From Mesorhizobium sp. (GTDB lineage Bacteria; Pseudomonadota; Alphaproteobacteria; Rhizobiales; Rhizobiaceae): 64,000 bases of DNA. Each line of letters opens with the position of its first letter. Position 1 is the first letter of the stretch. The stretch covers positions 19,278 to 83,277 of the forward strand of contig SAQE01000024.1 of NCBI GenBank assembly GCA_004020545.1. Reading direction: 5' to 3'. A model generated the notes under the pieces. The model had not been told where the DNA came from. It searched no databases and saw only the letters and a program-made list of their open reading frames with translations. Below are positions 34,790-43,895 of this stretch, in pieces. The translations under genes were made by a program, and so were the position numbers.

Positions 34790-35569
34790 ATGCATTCCGA
34801 TATCGTCGACCTTCGCTCCTTCTATTCGACCACGCTTGGCCGCCTGGCCGAGCGCGCGATCACCATGGCGCTGTCGTCGATATGGGCGACCGTTCCGAAC
34901 GAACGCCTGGTCGGCCTGGGCTACACGCTGCCCTGGCTGGAGCGGTTCGGCGCCGATGCCGAGCGCGTCTTCGCCTTCATGCCGGCGACGCAAGGGGCGG
35001 TGGTCTGGCCGGCGACCGGACCGACGGCGACGGCGCTGGTCTTCGATGAGGAGCTGCCGTTGGTCGATTCCTGCATCGACCGCATGCTGCTCGTGCACTC
35101 GCTGGAACACGTCGAGAACCCGCGCGAGACGCTGAACGAGATCTGGCGCGTGCTGTCGCCCGCGGGCAGGGTCGTCATCGTCGTGCCGAACCGGCGTGGC
35201 GTCTGGGCGCGCTTCGAGCACACGCCCTTCGGCAACGGCCGGCCGTTCTCGCGCGGCCAGCTCACCGAATTGCTGCGCGAAGCGAATTTCACGCCCGCCG
35301 CATGGTCCGACGCGCTGTTCTTCCCGCCGTCGCCGCGGCGCTTCATGATGCGGTTCCACAATGTGCTGGAGCGCGCCGGCCGGCGATTCTGGCCGATCTT
35401 TTCCGGCGTCATCGTCGTCGAGGCGCAGAAGCGGCTCTACCAGGGCGTCCCTGCCGCGCAGCGCGCCTCGCGTCGCGTTTTCGTCCCGGTCTTCTCGCCG
35501 CAGGGCGCGACGACGCTCGGGCGCCGGGCTGCCGATCCGGTGCCGCCGAGGCGAGTGACGCGTTCGTGA
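34790..35569 (+). CDS. SAM-dependent methyltransferase (class I)
   Basis: 259 residues. The region DRMLLVHSLEHVENPRETLN and VLSPAGRVVIVVPNRRGVWA is a Methyltransf_11-type half-domain. The first glycine-rich SAM loop is weak (the protein begins with a Trp/Phe-containing segment, LGYTLPWLERFGADAERVFA), as in the group commonly found divergent from gloB in rhizobia. The C-terminal 40 residues are basic. The substrate is unknown. The 99-base gap to gloB is a shared promoter region. Confidence 0.82.
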   Translation: MHSDIVDLRSFYSTTLGRLAERAITMALSSIWATVPNERLVGLGYTLPWLERFGADAERVFAFMPATQGAVVWPATGPTATALVFDEELPLVDSCIDRMLLVHSLEHVENPRETLNEIWRVLSPAGRVVIVVPNRRGVWARFEHTPFGNGRPFSRGQLTELLREANFTPAAWSDALFFPPSPRRFMMRFHNVLERAGRRFWPIFSGVIVVEAQKRLYQGVPAAQRASRRVFVPVFSPQGATTLGRRAADPVPPRRVTRS

Positions 35570-35676
35570 TCGGGGCCACGCCTTGCATCGCATGGCCATC
35601 ATCACCCTATCTCAAGGACGGGCTCGGGGCGCGGCATCGTCGCCGATGACCATTCCCGGAAGCAGGGATTTCGCAC

Positions 35677-37500
35677 ATGGACTACCAAACGGATGACAAG
35701 CTGGGAACCGGACAGGCCGCGTTCTCGGTCGAGACCAGCAGCCTCTCCGACCAGGTGGCGACAATCAGGCAGGCGCTGAAGACGTCGCCGGTGCGCAGGC
35801 AACTCCTGTGGGTCTCGATCGGCATTGTCGGCGTCATCGTCGCGACCTCGATCGGGCAGGTCCTGCTCAATCGCTGGAACCAGCCTTTCTACGACGCCCT
35901 GGCGCGGCGCGACCTGCCGGGTTTCCTGCACCAGCTGATGGTCTTTGCCGGAATTGCCGGCAGCCTGCTGGTGCTCAATGTCGGCCAGACCTGGCTCAAC
36001 CAGACGATCCGGCTGAGGCTGCGCGAAGCGCTGACGCTGGACCTGATCGATGAATGGATGCGGCCGGCGCGCGCCTTCCGGCTCACCCATGCGGGCGCCA
36101 TCGGCGTCAATCCCGACCAGCGCATGCAGCAGGACGCCGGGCATCTCTCCGACCTTTCGACCGATCTCGGGGTCGGCCTGCTGCAATCCTTCATCCTGCT
36201 TGTGTCCTTCATCGGCGTGCTGTGGGAACTTTCCTCCGGGTTCGTCTTCCATGTCGGCGGCCATTCGCTGGCGATACCCGGCTACATGGTCTGGGCGGCG
36301 ATCCTCTATGCCGGCATCGCGTCCTGGCTGAGCTGGCTGGTGGGCAGGCCGCTTATCCGCTTCAACAGCGATCGCTACACGCGCGAGGCGGAGCTGCGCT
36401 CCTCCGTGGTTCGCGTCAACGAGAATGTCGACGCCATCGCGCTCGCCCATGGCGAGGCGGACGCCAGGCGGCAGATCGAGCTTGATCTCGGCACCGTTCT
36501 CGGCGCCATGCGGCGCATCTACAGCGCCCAGATCAACCTGTCCTGGGTCACCGATGCCTATGGCTGGATCACCGTGGTGGCGCCGATCCTTGTCGCGGCG
36601 CCGGTCTATTTCGCGGGCGACATCAGCTTCGGCGGATTGATGATGGCGGTCGGTGCCTTCAACCAGGTGAATTCCTCGCTGCGCTGGTTCATCAACAATA
36701 TCGGCGCCATCGCCGACTGGCGGGCAACGCTGATGCGAGTCGCCGACTTCCGCATCGCGCTTGGCGAAACCGACATCCTGCATGCCAAGGAAAGCTGTAT
36801 CGAGTTGGGCGAGAACGCGAATGGCACGCTGACATTCGACAAACTCGAAGTCGCGTCGCCCGACGGCTGCACCAGGCTTGCCGAGACGGCCGTCGAGATA
36901 AAGGCCGGAGAGCGCGTCATGATCACCGGCGATCCGCGCGCCGGCAAGACGCTGTTCTTCCGCGCCATCGCCGGCCTCTGGCCTTGGGGATGCGGCCGCA
37001 TCGGCATGCCGGCCGGGGAGACGCCGTTCTTCGTGCCGCGCACGCCCTATTTCCCGCTCGGCATGCTGCGCGATGTGCTCAACCATGCCGAAGGCGCCAA
37101 GATCGACGATGCCGAGATCTCGGCGGTGCTTGGCGAAGTCGGCCTGGAGCGCCTGTCGTCCCAGCTCGACCGTTCGGCGCGCTGGGAACATGAACTGGCC
37201 GACGACGAACAGCGGCTGCTCGCCTTTGCCCGGCTCGCGCTGAGGAAGCCGAAATGGGTGATCATCGACGAAGCGCTGGATACGTTCGACGGCGCCACGT
37301 TACGGCGCGTGCTGGCGATGCTGCAGGCCCGGCTGCCGGATGCCGCCATCCTCAATATCGGGCGTGGCCTGCACAACATCCAGTTCTTCCCGCGGGCGCT
37401 CACCATCATCAAGGACAGCGGCGGATCGGCGCTGAAGCCGGCCCGCCTGCGCGCCGGGGCGATCGAACCTCCACCAGTTGCCGCCCATCGCAAGAAATAG
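35677..37500 (+). CDS. SbmA/BacA-like ABC transporter, fused permease-ATPase
   Basis: 607 residues. The N-terminal ABC_membrane_2 domain (about 45-340) has the motif NRWNQPFYDALARRD, and the C-terminal ABC ATPase has Walker A GDPRAGKT near 417 and Walker B WVIIDEALD near 530. The signature is LADDEQ rather than LSGGQ. This architecture matches YddA and mycobacterial Rv1819c, relatives of BacA/SbmA that import peptides or vitamin B12, and of peroxisomal lipid transporters. Substrate unknown. It is likely a single gene, with a VWA-protein gene following after 52 bases. Confidence 0.87.
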   Translation: MDYQTDDKLGTGQAAFSVETSSLSDQVATIRQALKTSPVRRQLLWVSIGIVGVIVATSIGQVLLNRWNQPFYDALARRDLPGFLHQLMVFAGIAGSLLVLNVGQTWLNQTIRLRLREALTLDLIDEWMRPARAFRLTHAGAIGVNPDQRMQQDAGHLSDLSTDLGVGLLQSFILLVSFIGVLWELSSGFVFHVGGHSLAIPGYMVWAAILYAGIASWLSWLVGRPLIRFNSDRYTREAELRSSVVRVNENVDAIALAHGEADARRQIELDLGTVLGAMRRIYSAQINLSWVTDAYGWITVVAPILVAAPVYFAGDISFGGLMMAVGAFNQVNSSLRWFINNIGAIADWRATLMRVADFRIALGETDILHAKESCIELGENANGTLTFDKLEVASPDGCTRLAETAVEIKAGERVMITGDPRAGKTLFFRAIAGLWPWGCGRIGMPAGETPFFVPRTPYFPLGMLRDVLNHAEGAKIDDAEISAVLGEVGLERLSSQLDRSARWEHELADDEQRLLAFARLALRKPKWVIIDEALDTFDGATLRRVLAMLQARLPDAAILNIGRGLHNIQFFPRALTIIKDSGGSALKPARLRAGAIEPPPVAAHRKK

Positions 37501-37552
37501 CTTTATTTCGCCGCGATCGCGGGGAAGAATCCGGGTGTGGTCGGAGCTCGCC

Positions 37553-38353
37553 ATGCCGAAGCTGCTCAGCCTGCTTGCCTGCCTTGCCTGCGCCGAGGCT
37601 GCGCCAATGCCTGCGATTGACGACGGCGCCCCGGTCGATGTCGAGCTCGTGCTGGCTGTCGATATCTCGCAATCGATGGACGAAGGCGAGTTCGCCTTGC
37701 AGCGCGCCGGCTATGTCGAGGCGCTGCGCCATCCCGACTTCATCAACGCGGTGCGTTCGGGGCAAAGCGGCCGCGTCGCGCTCGCCTATTTCGAATGGGC
37801 GGGCGTCGTGCGCGACGACGGCGTGATCGCCTGGCAGATCGTCGACGGCGCGGACAGCGCCAACGCCTTTGCCGACAAGATCGCGGGCCGGCCGTTCCGA
37901 AGCTTTCGCGGCACCTCGATCTCGGGCGCTCTCGGCTTCGGCGCCGCGCTTTTGGAGAAAAACGGCTTTTCGGCGCCGCGCCGGGTCATCGACATATCGG
38001 GGGACGGGCCCAACAATGCCGGGCTGCCCGTCGCCGTGACGCGCGATGCCGCTATAGCCAAGGGCATGATCATCAACGGCCTGCCGATCCTGATCAGTCC
38101 TTCGCCGAGCGTCAGCCGTCTCGATCGCTACTACGCCGATTGCGTCACCGGCGGCCCTGGCTCGTTCGTGCTGCCGATCTATGCGGCGTCCGAATTCTCG
38201 ACCGCGATCCGCCGCAAGCTGATCCAGGAGGTGAGCGGCATCGGCGATGCCAGGAGGATTCGCGTCGATGCGGAGGCGCCGACCGACTGCCTGCTTGGCG
38301 AGCGCCTGCGGCGACGGTTTTCCGATCCGTATTTTCCGGAACTGGACCGGTGA
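37553..38353 (+). CDS. DUF1194 secreted VWA-like protein
   Basis: 266 residues with a signal peptide (MPKLLSLLACLACAEAAP). The mature domain has a VWA MIDAS motif, VDISQSMDEGEF, followed by RGTSISGALGFGAALL and RVIDISGDGPNNAG, as in DUF1194 proteins of alphaproteobacteria. VWA folds bind metal and partner proteins; the role here is unknown. The ATG at 37553 is chosen because upstream codons precede the signal peptide with a charged leader. Confidence 0.82.
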   Translation: MPKLLSLLACLACAEAAPMPAIDDGAPVDVELVLAVDISQSMDEGEFALQRAGYVEALRHPDFINAVRSGQSGRVALAYFEWAGVVRDDGVIAWQIVDGADSANAFADKIAGRPFRSFRGTSISGALGFGAALLEKNGFSAPRRVIDISGDGPNNAGLPVAVTRDAAIAKGMIINGLPILISPSPSVSRLDRYYADCVTGGPGSFVLPIYAASEFSTAIRRKLIQEVSGIGDARRIRVDAEAPTDCLLGERLRRRFSDPYFPELDR

Positions 38354-38364
38354 GGACCTTTTAA

Positions 38365-38410
38365 GCCAATCCAGGGCGGACGACCGCGACGCAGCTTTGC
38401 TGGAATCGCG
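38365..38410. repeat. Family A palindromic repeat, copy 4 (degenerate)
   Basis: GCCAATCCAG, GGCGGACGACCGCGACGCAG and TTTGCTGGAATCGCGGC follow the family A layout with several mismatches. It lies between the convergent DUF1194 and glycosyltransferase genes. Confidence 0.5.
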
Positions 38411-38418
38411 GCATGCGC

Positions 38419-39354
38419 TCAGGCCGCCCGGGCGCCATATTTGGCGCGGAACTCGTCATAGCAATCGCGGCGCCAGCGCCGGCCGACGACATAGCCACGT
38501 ACCAGTTCGGTCGGCGAGTAGCCGAGCGCCTTGGACGACCGGTTGGCGAGATAGCCGGAAAAGGCCTGTGGCAGCCTGCCTTTGAGGATGTCGGCGATGA
38601 TCTGCCGCGCGATCATATAGGGCGGCACGTCGGGATAGCGGTCGGCGATGTAAGGGTGTTTGCCGATCAGGTTGGCATAGGCCTCGACATAACCGTCGCG
38701 GCGGCCGGAAATCGAATTTTCCGAATTGTACTTCTTCCAGTCGATATCCTCCGACAGCAAGGCGCCGCCGCGGTTGGCAAAACGCAGCAGCAGCTCGCGG
38801 TCCTGCATGCGCGTGATGTCGCTGTCAAAGCCGCCGATCGCAAGCAGCGAGTCGTGCCGGGCGGTGATCGCCGAGCCGGCGATGAAGATCGTCTGCGAGA
38901 CCAGCGCGCGCTGCAGCGTGCTCTTGTCGAGCAAGGCCTGGCGATTGATGCATTTGGTGCTGCGATTGCCCTTCACCGAGATGAAGGAGCTGATCAGCAC
39001 TTCGAGCGAAGGGTTCCTCTCGAACTGCGACAGCGTCCGGTCCAGGCGGTCCGGCAGGTAGACATCGTCCGAATCGAGGAAGGTCACGATCGGCGCCCGC
39101 GCGCGCTCGATGCCCGCGTTGCGCGCCGCATTGGCGCCTCGCCATTTCGCGCCGACATAGATCAGTCTGGGATCGCGAATTTCGGCGAGCGCCAAGGCCG
39201 TTCCGTCGGTCGAGCCGTCATCGACGACAATGTGCTCGAAGCGGGTAAGTGTCTGCGCAAGAACGCTTTCCACGGCGCGCACGACCTGGCTGCGCCGGTT
39301 GTGGGTCGGCGTGATCACGGTGATCAGCGGGGCCGTGTCGGAAGCAGTCGGCAT
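38419..39354 (-). CDS. Family 2 glycosyltransferase
   Basis: 311 residues, GT-A fold. ITVITPTHNRRSQVVRAVES begins the nucleotide-binding region, with VDDGSTDGTA and the metal-binding FLDSDDVYLPDRL (DxD type). It transfers a sugar from a nucleotide donor to a growing surface glycan. No membrane segment is evident. A second glycosyltransferase gene lies 200 bases upstream on the same strand, suggesting a small surface-polysaccharide set. Confidence 0.9.
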   Translation of the reverse strand: MPTASDTAPLITVITPTHNRRSQVVRAVESVLAQTLTRFEHIVVDDGSTDGTALALAEIRDPRLIYVGAKWRGANAARNAGIERARAPIVTFLDSDDVYLPDRLDRTLSQFERNPSLEVLISSFISVKGNRSTKCINRQALLDKSTLQRALVSQTIFIAGSAITARHDSLLAIGGFDSDITRMQDRELLLRFANRGGALLSEDIDWKKYNSENSISGRRDGYVEAYANLIGKHPYIADRYPDVPPYMIARQIIADILKGRLPQAFSGYLANRSSKALGYSPTELVRGYVVGRRWRRDCYDEFRAKYGARAA

Positions 39355-39553
39355 CTAACTTTCGTCACGGAGCGGATAAACGACGACCGGATGGATCTCG
39401 TACCTGCCCTTCCATGTCCGCCCCCCGGTGGATTCGACAAACGCTACAGAAAAGCGGCGCTTATGTCACCTGAAGCGTCGCTTCGTGGCCAAGTTCAGAG
39501 CGAATTTCCCAAAATCAGGCGGTTTGAGAGCAACACTTGCTGGCGATTTATTC

Positions 39554-40546
39554 TCAACTGTGCCCGACGAAGTCAGGCACGATTTCGATTTCGTCGCGAA
39601 CGAGACCGGCTGCCAAGCTGAATTGGCCGAAGAATGCCAAGGTATAAAAGGCCAGCCCTACCGCCAGCGAAAACGGAATCTGCCAAAGCGGCATGCCTGT
39701 CTGCGGCGCATGACGTATCACGCGCCGCATTGTGCGCCATGACATGGTCCCCCAGCGGCTGAACGACTTCGCGATCCGCTGGCTGCGGTTGGGGGCATGC
39801 AGCGCGACGAATTTCCGGTCGGCGTCTCGGCCGGTCACCAGCGCACGCCAGTAGAAGAACCGCCAGCCGCGCGGGCAGTAATGATGAACGCGAGCGTTGA
39901 CGCTGAGAAGTTCGTGGCCTTCGCGCCGCAGCTGATGCAGCAGCAAGGTACAGGAAACCTTGAAGCCGTTGTTTTCCGGAAAGGGGTGGCTGAAAATCCA
40001 GTCGCGCCGAAAAGCCACGTTGTTGGCGTTGATTGCTCGCTTCTCGGCGAATCTCTGGTCTCCCCGGGCCACTGGGAAGAACCAGATCAAAGCAAAGGTC
40101 CTTGAAAAGAAGTCGTCGCACAAAAGATATGTATAGCCGTTTACGCAGACGATTTCGGGATCCTGAAATGGGCTCAGGAGGGTTGAAAGCCAGCCCGGCT
40201 CCGGAACCGTGTCAGAGTCCATGAAGACCACGAGTTTTCCGTCGGTTGCCGAGATGCCATTATTCTTGAGGTCGTAATATCGCCCACCGGGACAGGCCGC
40301 GAAGGTCACTTCGGCTAACTGTGTCAGCTGCGGCGCTTCTGCCTCGATGCGGCTTTGCAACGATGAGGTGTCCGCATTTTGTCCGGCATGAGAGATAACG
40401 ACTTTCGGTCTGGCGAAGCCGGTTGAGGAGACCACAGCGATCTCGCGCGCCAAGGCGGTCAGCCCGACGCCCATCTCGTCCCAGTCTATGAACTGGGCAT
40501 TTTCCATCTCTACGACAATTGAATAGGTTGGACGTTTGTCGACCAT
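39554..40546 (-). CDS. Glycosyltransferase family 2 with C-terminal membrane helix
   Basis: 330 residues starting MVDKRPTYSIVVEMENAQFI. Acidic metal-binding motif FMDSDTVPEPGWL near residue 110, then the acceptor-site region PFPENNGFKVSCTLLLHQLR and a hydrophobic C-terminal helix (LAVGLAFYTLAFFGQFSLAA). The gene and its downstream flank are visibly lower in G+C than the metW-metX genes next to it, a possible sign of transfer. It follows metW by 68 bases on the same strand but is probably an addition to that operon. Confidence 0.8.
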   Translation of the reverse strand: MVDKRPTYSIVVEMENAQFIDWDEMGVGLTALAREIAVVSSTGFARPKVVISHAGQNADTSSLQSRIEAEAPQLTQLAEVTFAACPGGRYYDLKNNGISATDGKLVVFMDSDTVPEPGWLSTLLSPFQDPEIVCVNGYTYLLCDDFFSRTFALIWFFPVARGDQRFAEKRAINANNVAFRRDWIFSHPFPENNGFKVSCTLLLHQLRREGHELLSVNARVHHYCPRGWRFFYWRALVTGRDADRKFVALHAPNRSQRIAKSFSRWGTMSWRTMRRVIRHAPQTGMPLWQIPFSLAVGLAFYTLAFFGQFSLAAGLVRDEIEIVPDFVGHS

Positions 40547-40614
40547 CGTTGCGCAATCAGTTTGCCTGAGCCATATCGCTATAAGGCTCTGGACCCCGCC
40601 GTCAACGATGGAGC

Positions 40615-41229
40615 CTATCGCCTCAACAAAAACACCGCCTGCTGGCCGAAGAAGTTCCAGAACCACCACGGCATCGACAGGCCGATCTTCTGGCCGTTGG
40701 CATCGAGCGCGGTCGCCTTCTCGACGGTGGCGCCAAGCTCCTCGCACAGGTTGACGAAGTCGCGGATGGTGCAGAAGTGGATGTTCGGCGTGTCGTACCA
40801 GGAATAGGGCAGGTCCTTGGTGACCGGCATCCGGCCCTTGATCAGCAGCGAGAAGCGCACCCGCCAGTGGCCGAAATTGGGGAAGGAGACGATGGCGCGG
40901 TTGCCGATCCGGAGCAGCTCGTCGAGCACCAGCTTCGGATTGCGGGTCGCCTGCAGGGTCTGCGACAGCACGACGAAATCGAAGCCCTTGTCGGGGTAGA
41001 ATCCGAGATCCTTGTCGGCATCGCCCTGGATGACGCTGAGGCCGCGCGCCACGCATTCGTTGACGCCGCGCTGCGACAGTTCCATGCCGCGGCCGTCGAC
41101 TTGCCTGGTTTCCTGCAGAAGCTCCAGAAGCACGCCGTCGCCGGAGCCGACATCGAGCACGCGCGAATTGGGCGGAATGAGATCGGCGACGACGTCGAGA
41201 TCGACGCGCTGGGCGCGGTTGACGCTCAT
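40615..41229 (-). CDS. metW: Methionine biosynthesis protein MetW
   Basis: 204 residues, methyltransferase-like fold with SRVLDVGSGDGVLLELL near residue 23 and the family features DFVVLSQTLQATRNP and PYSWYDTPNIHFCTIRDF. MetW works with MetX in homoserine acetylation, and in Mesorhizobium-type bacteria the pair forms one operon. Two in-frame ATGs exist; GGAGGT lies directly against the first (41235) but six bases before the second (41229), which decides the start. It follows metX after 79 bases. Confidence 0.93.
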   Translation of the reverse strand: MSVNRAQRVDLDVVADLIPPNSRVLDVGSGDGVLLELLQETRQVDGRGMELSQRGVNECVARGLSVIQGDADKDLGFYPDKGFDFVVLSQTLQATRNPKLVLDELLRIGNRAIVSFPNFGHWRVRFSLLIKGRMPVTKDLPYSWYDTPNIHFCTIRDFVNLCEELGATVEKATALDANGQKIGLSMPWWFWNFFGQQAVFLLRR

Positions 41230-41308
41230 GAGCATACCTCCGGCCTTGGAGCATTTGCAGCCGATGGCGTCGCGGAAATGCGGCCAAGACAAATAGATCG
41301 CGAGCCGC

Positions 41309-42478
41309 TCACAGGCTGAGTCCCCTGGCGCGGGCTGCGGAGGCAATGAAGCCGTTGATGGCCGCGAACAGTTCCGGCTCGTCGAGCAGGAAGGCATCGT
41401 GGCCGCGATCGGTCTCAATCTCGACGAAGGAGACGGAGGCACCGGCAGCATTGAGCGCATGGACGACCGAGCGGCTCTCTCCGGTCGGGAACAGCCAGTC
41501 GCTTGTGAACGAGACCAGGCAGAAGCGCGTCTTCGTGCCGGCGAAGGCATCGGCCAGGCGTCCGCCGTGGTCAGCGGCGAGGTCGAAATAGTCCATCGCG
41601 CGGGTCAGATAGAGGTAGGAGTTGGCGTCGAAGCGGTCGACGAAGGTCATACCCTGGTGGCGCAGATAGCTCTCGATCTGGAAATCGGCATCGAAACCGA
41701 AGGTGAGCGCCTCGCGATCCTGCAGGTTGCGGCCGAATTTGCGATGCAGCGCTGCTTCCGAGAGGTAAGTGATATGCGCCGCCATGCGCGCCACGGCGAG
41801 CCCCTTTTCCGGGCGCCTGCCGAAATCGAGATATTTGCCGCCGTGCCAGTCCGGATCGGCCATGACGGCCTGCCGCCCGACTTCGTGGAACGCGATGTTC
41901 TGCGAGGAATGGCGGGCGCCGGTGGCGATCGGCAACGCGGAAAACACACGCTCCGAATGGCTGGCGGCCCATTCCAGCACCTGCATGCCGCCCATCGAGC
42001 CGCCGACCACGCAAAACAGCTTCTCGATGCCGAAATGGTCGACCAGCATGAGCTGCGCGCGCACCATGTCGCGGATGGTGATGATCGGCAGGTCGAGCCC
42101 GTAGGGCTTGCCCGTTGCCGGATTGGTCGAGGCGGGGCCGGTGGAGCCGAGGCAGCCGCCGATGACGTTCGCGCAAATGACGAAAAAGCGGTTGGTGTCG
42201 ATGATCTTGCCGGGACCGATCAGCACCTCCCACCAACCGGGCTTGCCGGTCACCGGATTGGTGTTGGCGACATGCTGGTCGCCGGTCAGCGCGTGGCAGA
42301 CGAGGATGGCATTGGAACGGGCGTCGTTGAGGGTGCCGTAGGTCTGGTAAGCGACCTGGAATGGCGACAGCAGCGTGCCCGCATCGAGCTTCAACGGTTT
42401 GTCGGGTCCGAACTGCAACACAGGGCTCGACGGATTGTCGGCCTCGATGTTGGTCCTTGCAGCACGCTGAGCGGCCAT
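41309..42478 (-). CDS. metX: Homoserine O-acetyltransferase
   Basis: Acetylates homoserine with acetyl-CoA at the start of methionine synthesis. From ATG 42478 there are 389 residues (an ATG at 42490 is the alternative). The alpha/beta hydrolase nucleophile elbow GGSMGGMQ lies near residue 150; [11 protein letters not shown], the catalytic Asp in FTSDWLFP and the His in [10 protein letters not shown] complete the picture. Upstream lies a SAM-II riboswitch with an intrinsic terminator, so transcription should stop when S-adenosylmethionine is plentiful. metW follows. Confidence 0.95.
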   Translation of the reverse strand: MAAQRAARTNIEADNPSSPVLQFGPDKPLKLDAGTLLSPFQVAYQTYGTLNDARSNAILVCHALTGDQHVANTNPVTGKPGWWEVLIGPGKIIDTNRFFVICANVIGGCLGSTGPASTNPATGKPYGLDLPIITIRDMVRAQLMLVDHFGIEKLFCVVGGSMGGMQVLEWAASHSERVFSALPIATGARHSSQNIAFHEVGRQAVMADPDWHGGKYLDFGRRPEKGLAVARMAAHITYLSEAALHRKFGRNLQDREALTFGFDADFQIESYLRHQGMTFVDRFDANSYLYLTRAMDYFDLAADHGGRLADAFAGTKTRFCLVSFTSDWLFPTGESRSVVHALNAAGASVSFVEIETDRGHDAFLLDEPELFAAINGFIASAARARGLSL

Positions 42479-42540
42479 TCTATTCCCCATCCAGCCCGCA
42501 TCGATACCATCGACGCGGTGTCCGGCCGGCAGCGGACAAC

Positions 42541-42571
42541 AAAAAACCGGCTTGCCTTCGCAAAGCCGGTT
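42541..42571 (-). terminator. Intrinsic terminator in metX leader
   Basis: On the minus strand AACCGGCTT pairs with AAGCCGGTT around nine bases and runs into TTTT(TT). It lies between the SAM-II aptamer and the metX start, the place expected for attenuation. Confidence 0.88.
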
Positions 42572-42586
42572 ACAGGTTGCAAACGG

Positions 42587-42641
42587 CCCTTTAGCGAATT
42601 GTTTAACGTGGCTGCAAGCCGACCGGCCAAATCACCACGGG
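42587..42641 (-). promoter_or_regulatory. SAM-II riboswitch of metX
   Basis: The minus strand reads CCCGTGGTGATTTGGCCGG, then TCGGCTTGCAGCCACGTTAA and ACAATTCGCTAAAGGG. This is the SAM-II (metA motif) consensus: the GTGATTTG segment, the central GCTTGCAGCCACGTTAAA block and the conserved CGCTAAA tail forming the pseudoknot. SAM binding would favour the downstream terminator and reduce metX-metW expression. SAM-II is characteristic of alphaproteobacteria, which fits the genome. Confidence 0.92.
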
Positions 42642-42785
42642 AAGTCCGGCTGCTCTTCTAGGGCCAGCGCCGCGCTTCGTCAATGGCAGCAAGTCTTGGC
42701 GCAAGCGCCGGCACTCGACATTCCGGGCCATGGCCTGTATTTCCGCTGCGGCCTCAGACGGAGGCCCTCTCGACGGATTGGCGAC

Positions 42786-43889
42786 ATGAAGCAGGATCAG
42801 GCACGTCCAACGCCCCGCGCGGGCATCATGGACATCGAGGCCTATGTGCCGGGCAAGAGCACCGCGCCGGCAGGCGTTGCGAAGGTCTACAAGCTGTCGT
42901 CCAACGAGAACCCGCTCGGGCCTTCGCCGAAGGCGATCGAGGCCGCGCGTGAGGTGGCGGCGAAGCTCGACGTCTATCCCGACGGCTCCGCCCGCCGGCT
43001 GCGCGAGGCGATCGCCGAGGTGCACGGCCTCAACCCGGCAAACATCGTTTGCTCGAACGGCTCCGACGAGATCCTGGGCCTCCTGGCGCAGACATATCTG
43101 GCGCCAGGAGACGAGGCCGTGTTCACCGAACATGCCTTCATGGTCTACAAGATCTACATCCAGGCGGCGGGCGCCAAGCCGGTGTCGGTCAAGGAAACCG
43201 ACGAGCGCGCCGACGTCGACGCGATTCTGGCCGCTGTCACGCCGCGCACGAAAATCGTATTCCTTGCCAACCCCAACAATCCGACCGGCACCTACGTGCC
43301 GTTCCAGGAGGTGCGCCGGCTGCACGCGGCGCTGCCGAAGAACGTGCTTCTGGTGCTCGACGCGGCCTATGCCGAATATGTGCGGCGCAACGACTACGAA
43401 GCCGGCATCGAGCTGGCGAGCAGTTCCGAGAACGTCGTCATGACCCGCACCTTCTCCAAGCTCGGCCTCGGCGGCGCGCGCGTCGGCTGGATGTACGGGC
43501 CGGCGCATGTCGTCGACGCGATCAACCGGGTGCGCGGTCCCTTCAACGTCAACGCGACCGCGATCGAGGCGGGGATCGCGGCGATCCGCGACCGCGCCCA
43601 TGTCGAGCGCAGCGTGGCACACAACGAGAAATGGCTGGCCTGGGTCAGCGAGCAGGTGACCCTGCTCGGGCTGCGCGTCACCCCCAGCGTCGGCAATTTC
43701 GTGCTGATCCATTTTCCCGACGACCAGCGGCATTCGGCGGCGGCCGCGGACGACTATCTGAGCGCGCGCGGCTATATCCTGCGCCGTGTCACCGGCTACG
43801 GCTTTCCCAACGCGCTGCGCATGAGCATCGGCACCGAAGAGGCCAATCGCGGCGTCGTCGAAGCGCTGACGACTTTCCTGAAAAGCTAG
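42786..43889 (+). CDS. hisC: Histidinol-phosphate aminotransferase
   Basis: 367 residues, PLP-dependent fold type [14 protein letters not shown] at the N-terminus, [12 protein letters not shown] near 165, the Asp/Tyr pair in [10 protein letters not shown], the PLP lysine in [16 protein letters not shown] and the phosphate-binding Arg in NALRMSIG are all present. It transaminates imidazole-acetol phosphate in histidine synthesis; in rhizobia, the copy beside tyrA may also act on aromatic precursors. The frame is open upstream to 42552 but [14 protein letters not shown] at 42786 is the family start. tyrA follows after six bases. Confidence 0.93.
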   Translation: MKQDQARPTPRAGIMDIEAYVPGKSTAPAGVAKVYKLSSNENPLGPSPKAIEAAREVAAKLDVYPDGSARRLREAIAEVHGLNPANIVCSNGSDEILGLLAQTYLAPGDEAVFTEHAFMVYKIYIQAAGAKPVSVKETDERADVDAILAAVTPRTKIVFLANPNNPTGTYVPFQEVRRLHAALPKNVLLVLDAAYAEYVRRNDYEAGIELASSSENVVMTRTFSKLGLGGARVGWMYGPAHVVDAINRVRGPFNVNATAIEAGIAAIRDRAHVERSVAHNEKWLAWVSEQVTLLGLRVTPSVGNFVLIHFPDDQRHSAAAADDYLSARGYILRRVTGYGFPNALRMSIGTEEANRGVVEALTTFLKS

Positions 43890-43895
43890 AGCACC

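Noticed and set aside
39428-39742. Plus-strand frame of 104 codons at the end of the glycosyltransferase gene
   Set aside because: Most of it is antisense to the C-terminus of the minus-strand glycosyltransferase, and the rest lacks coding character.
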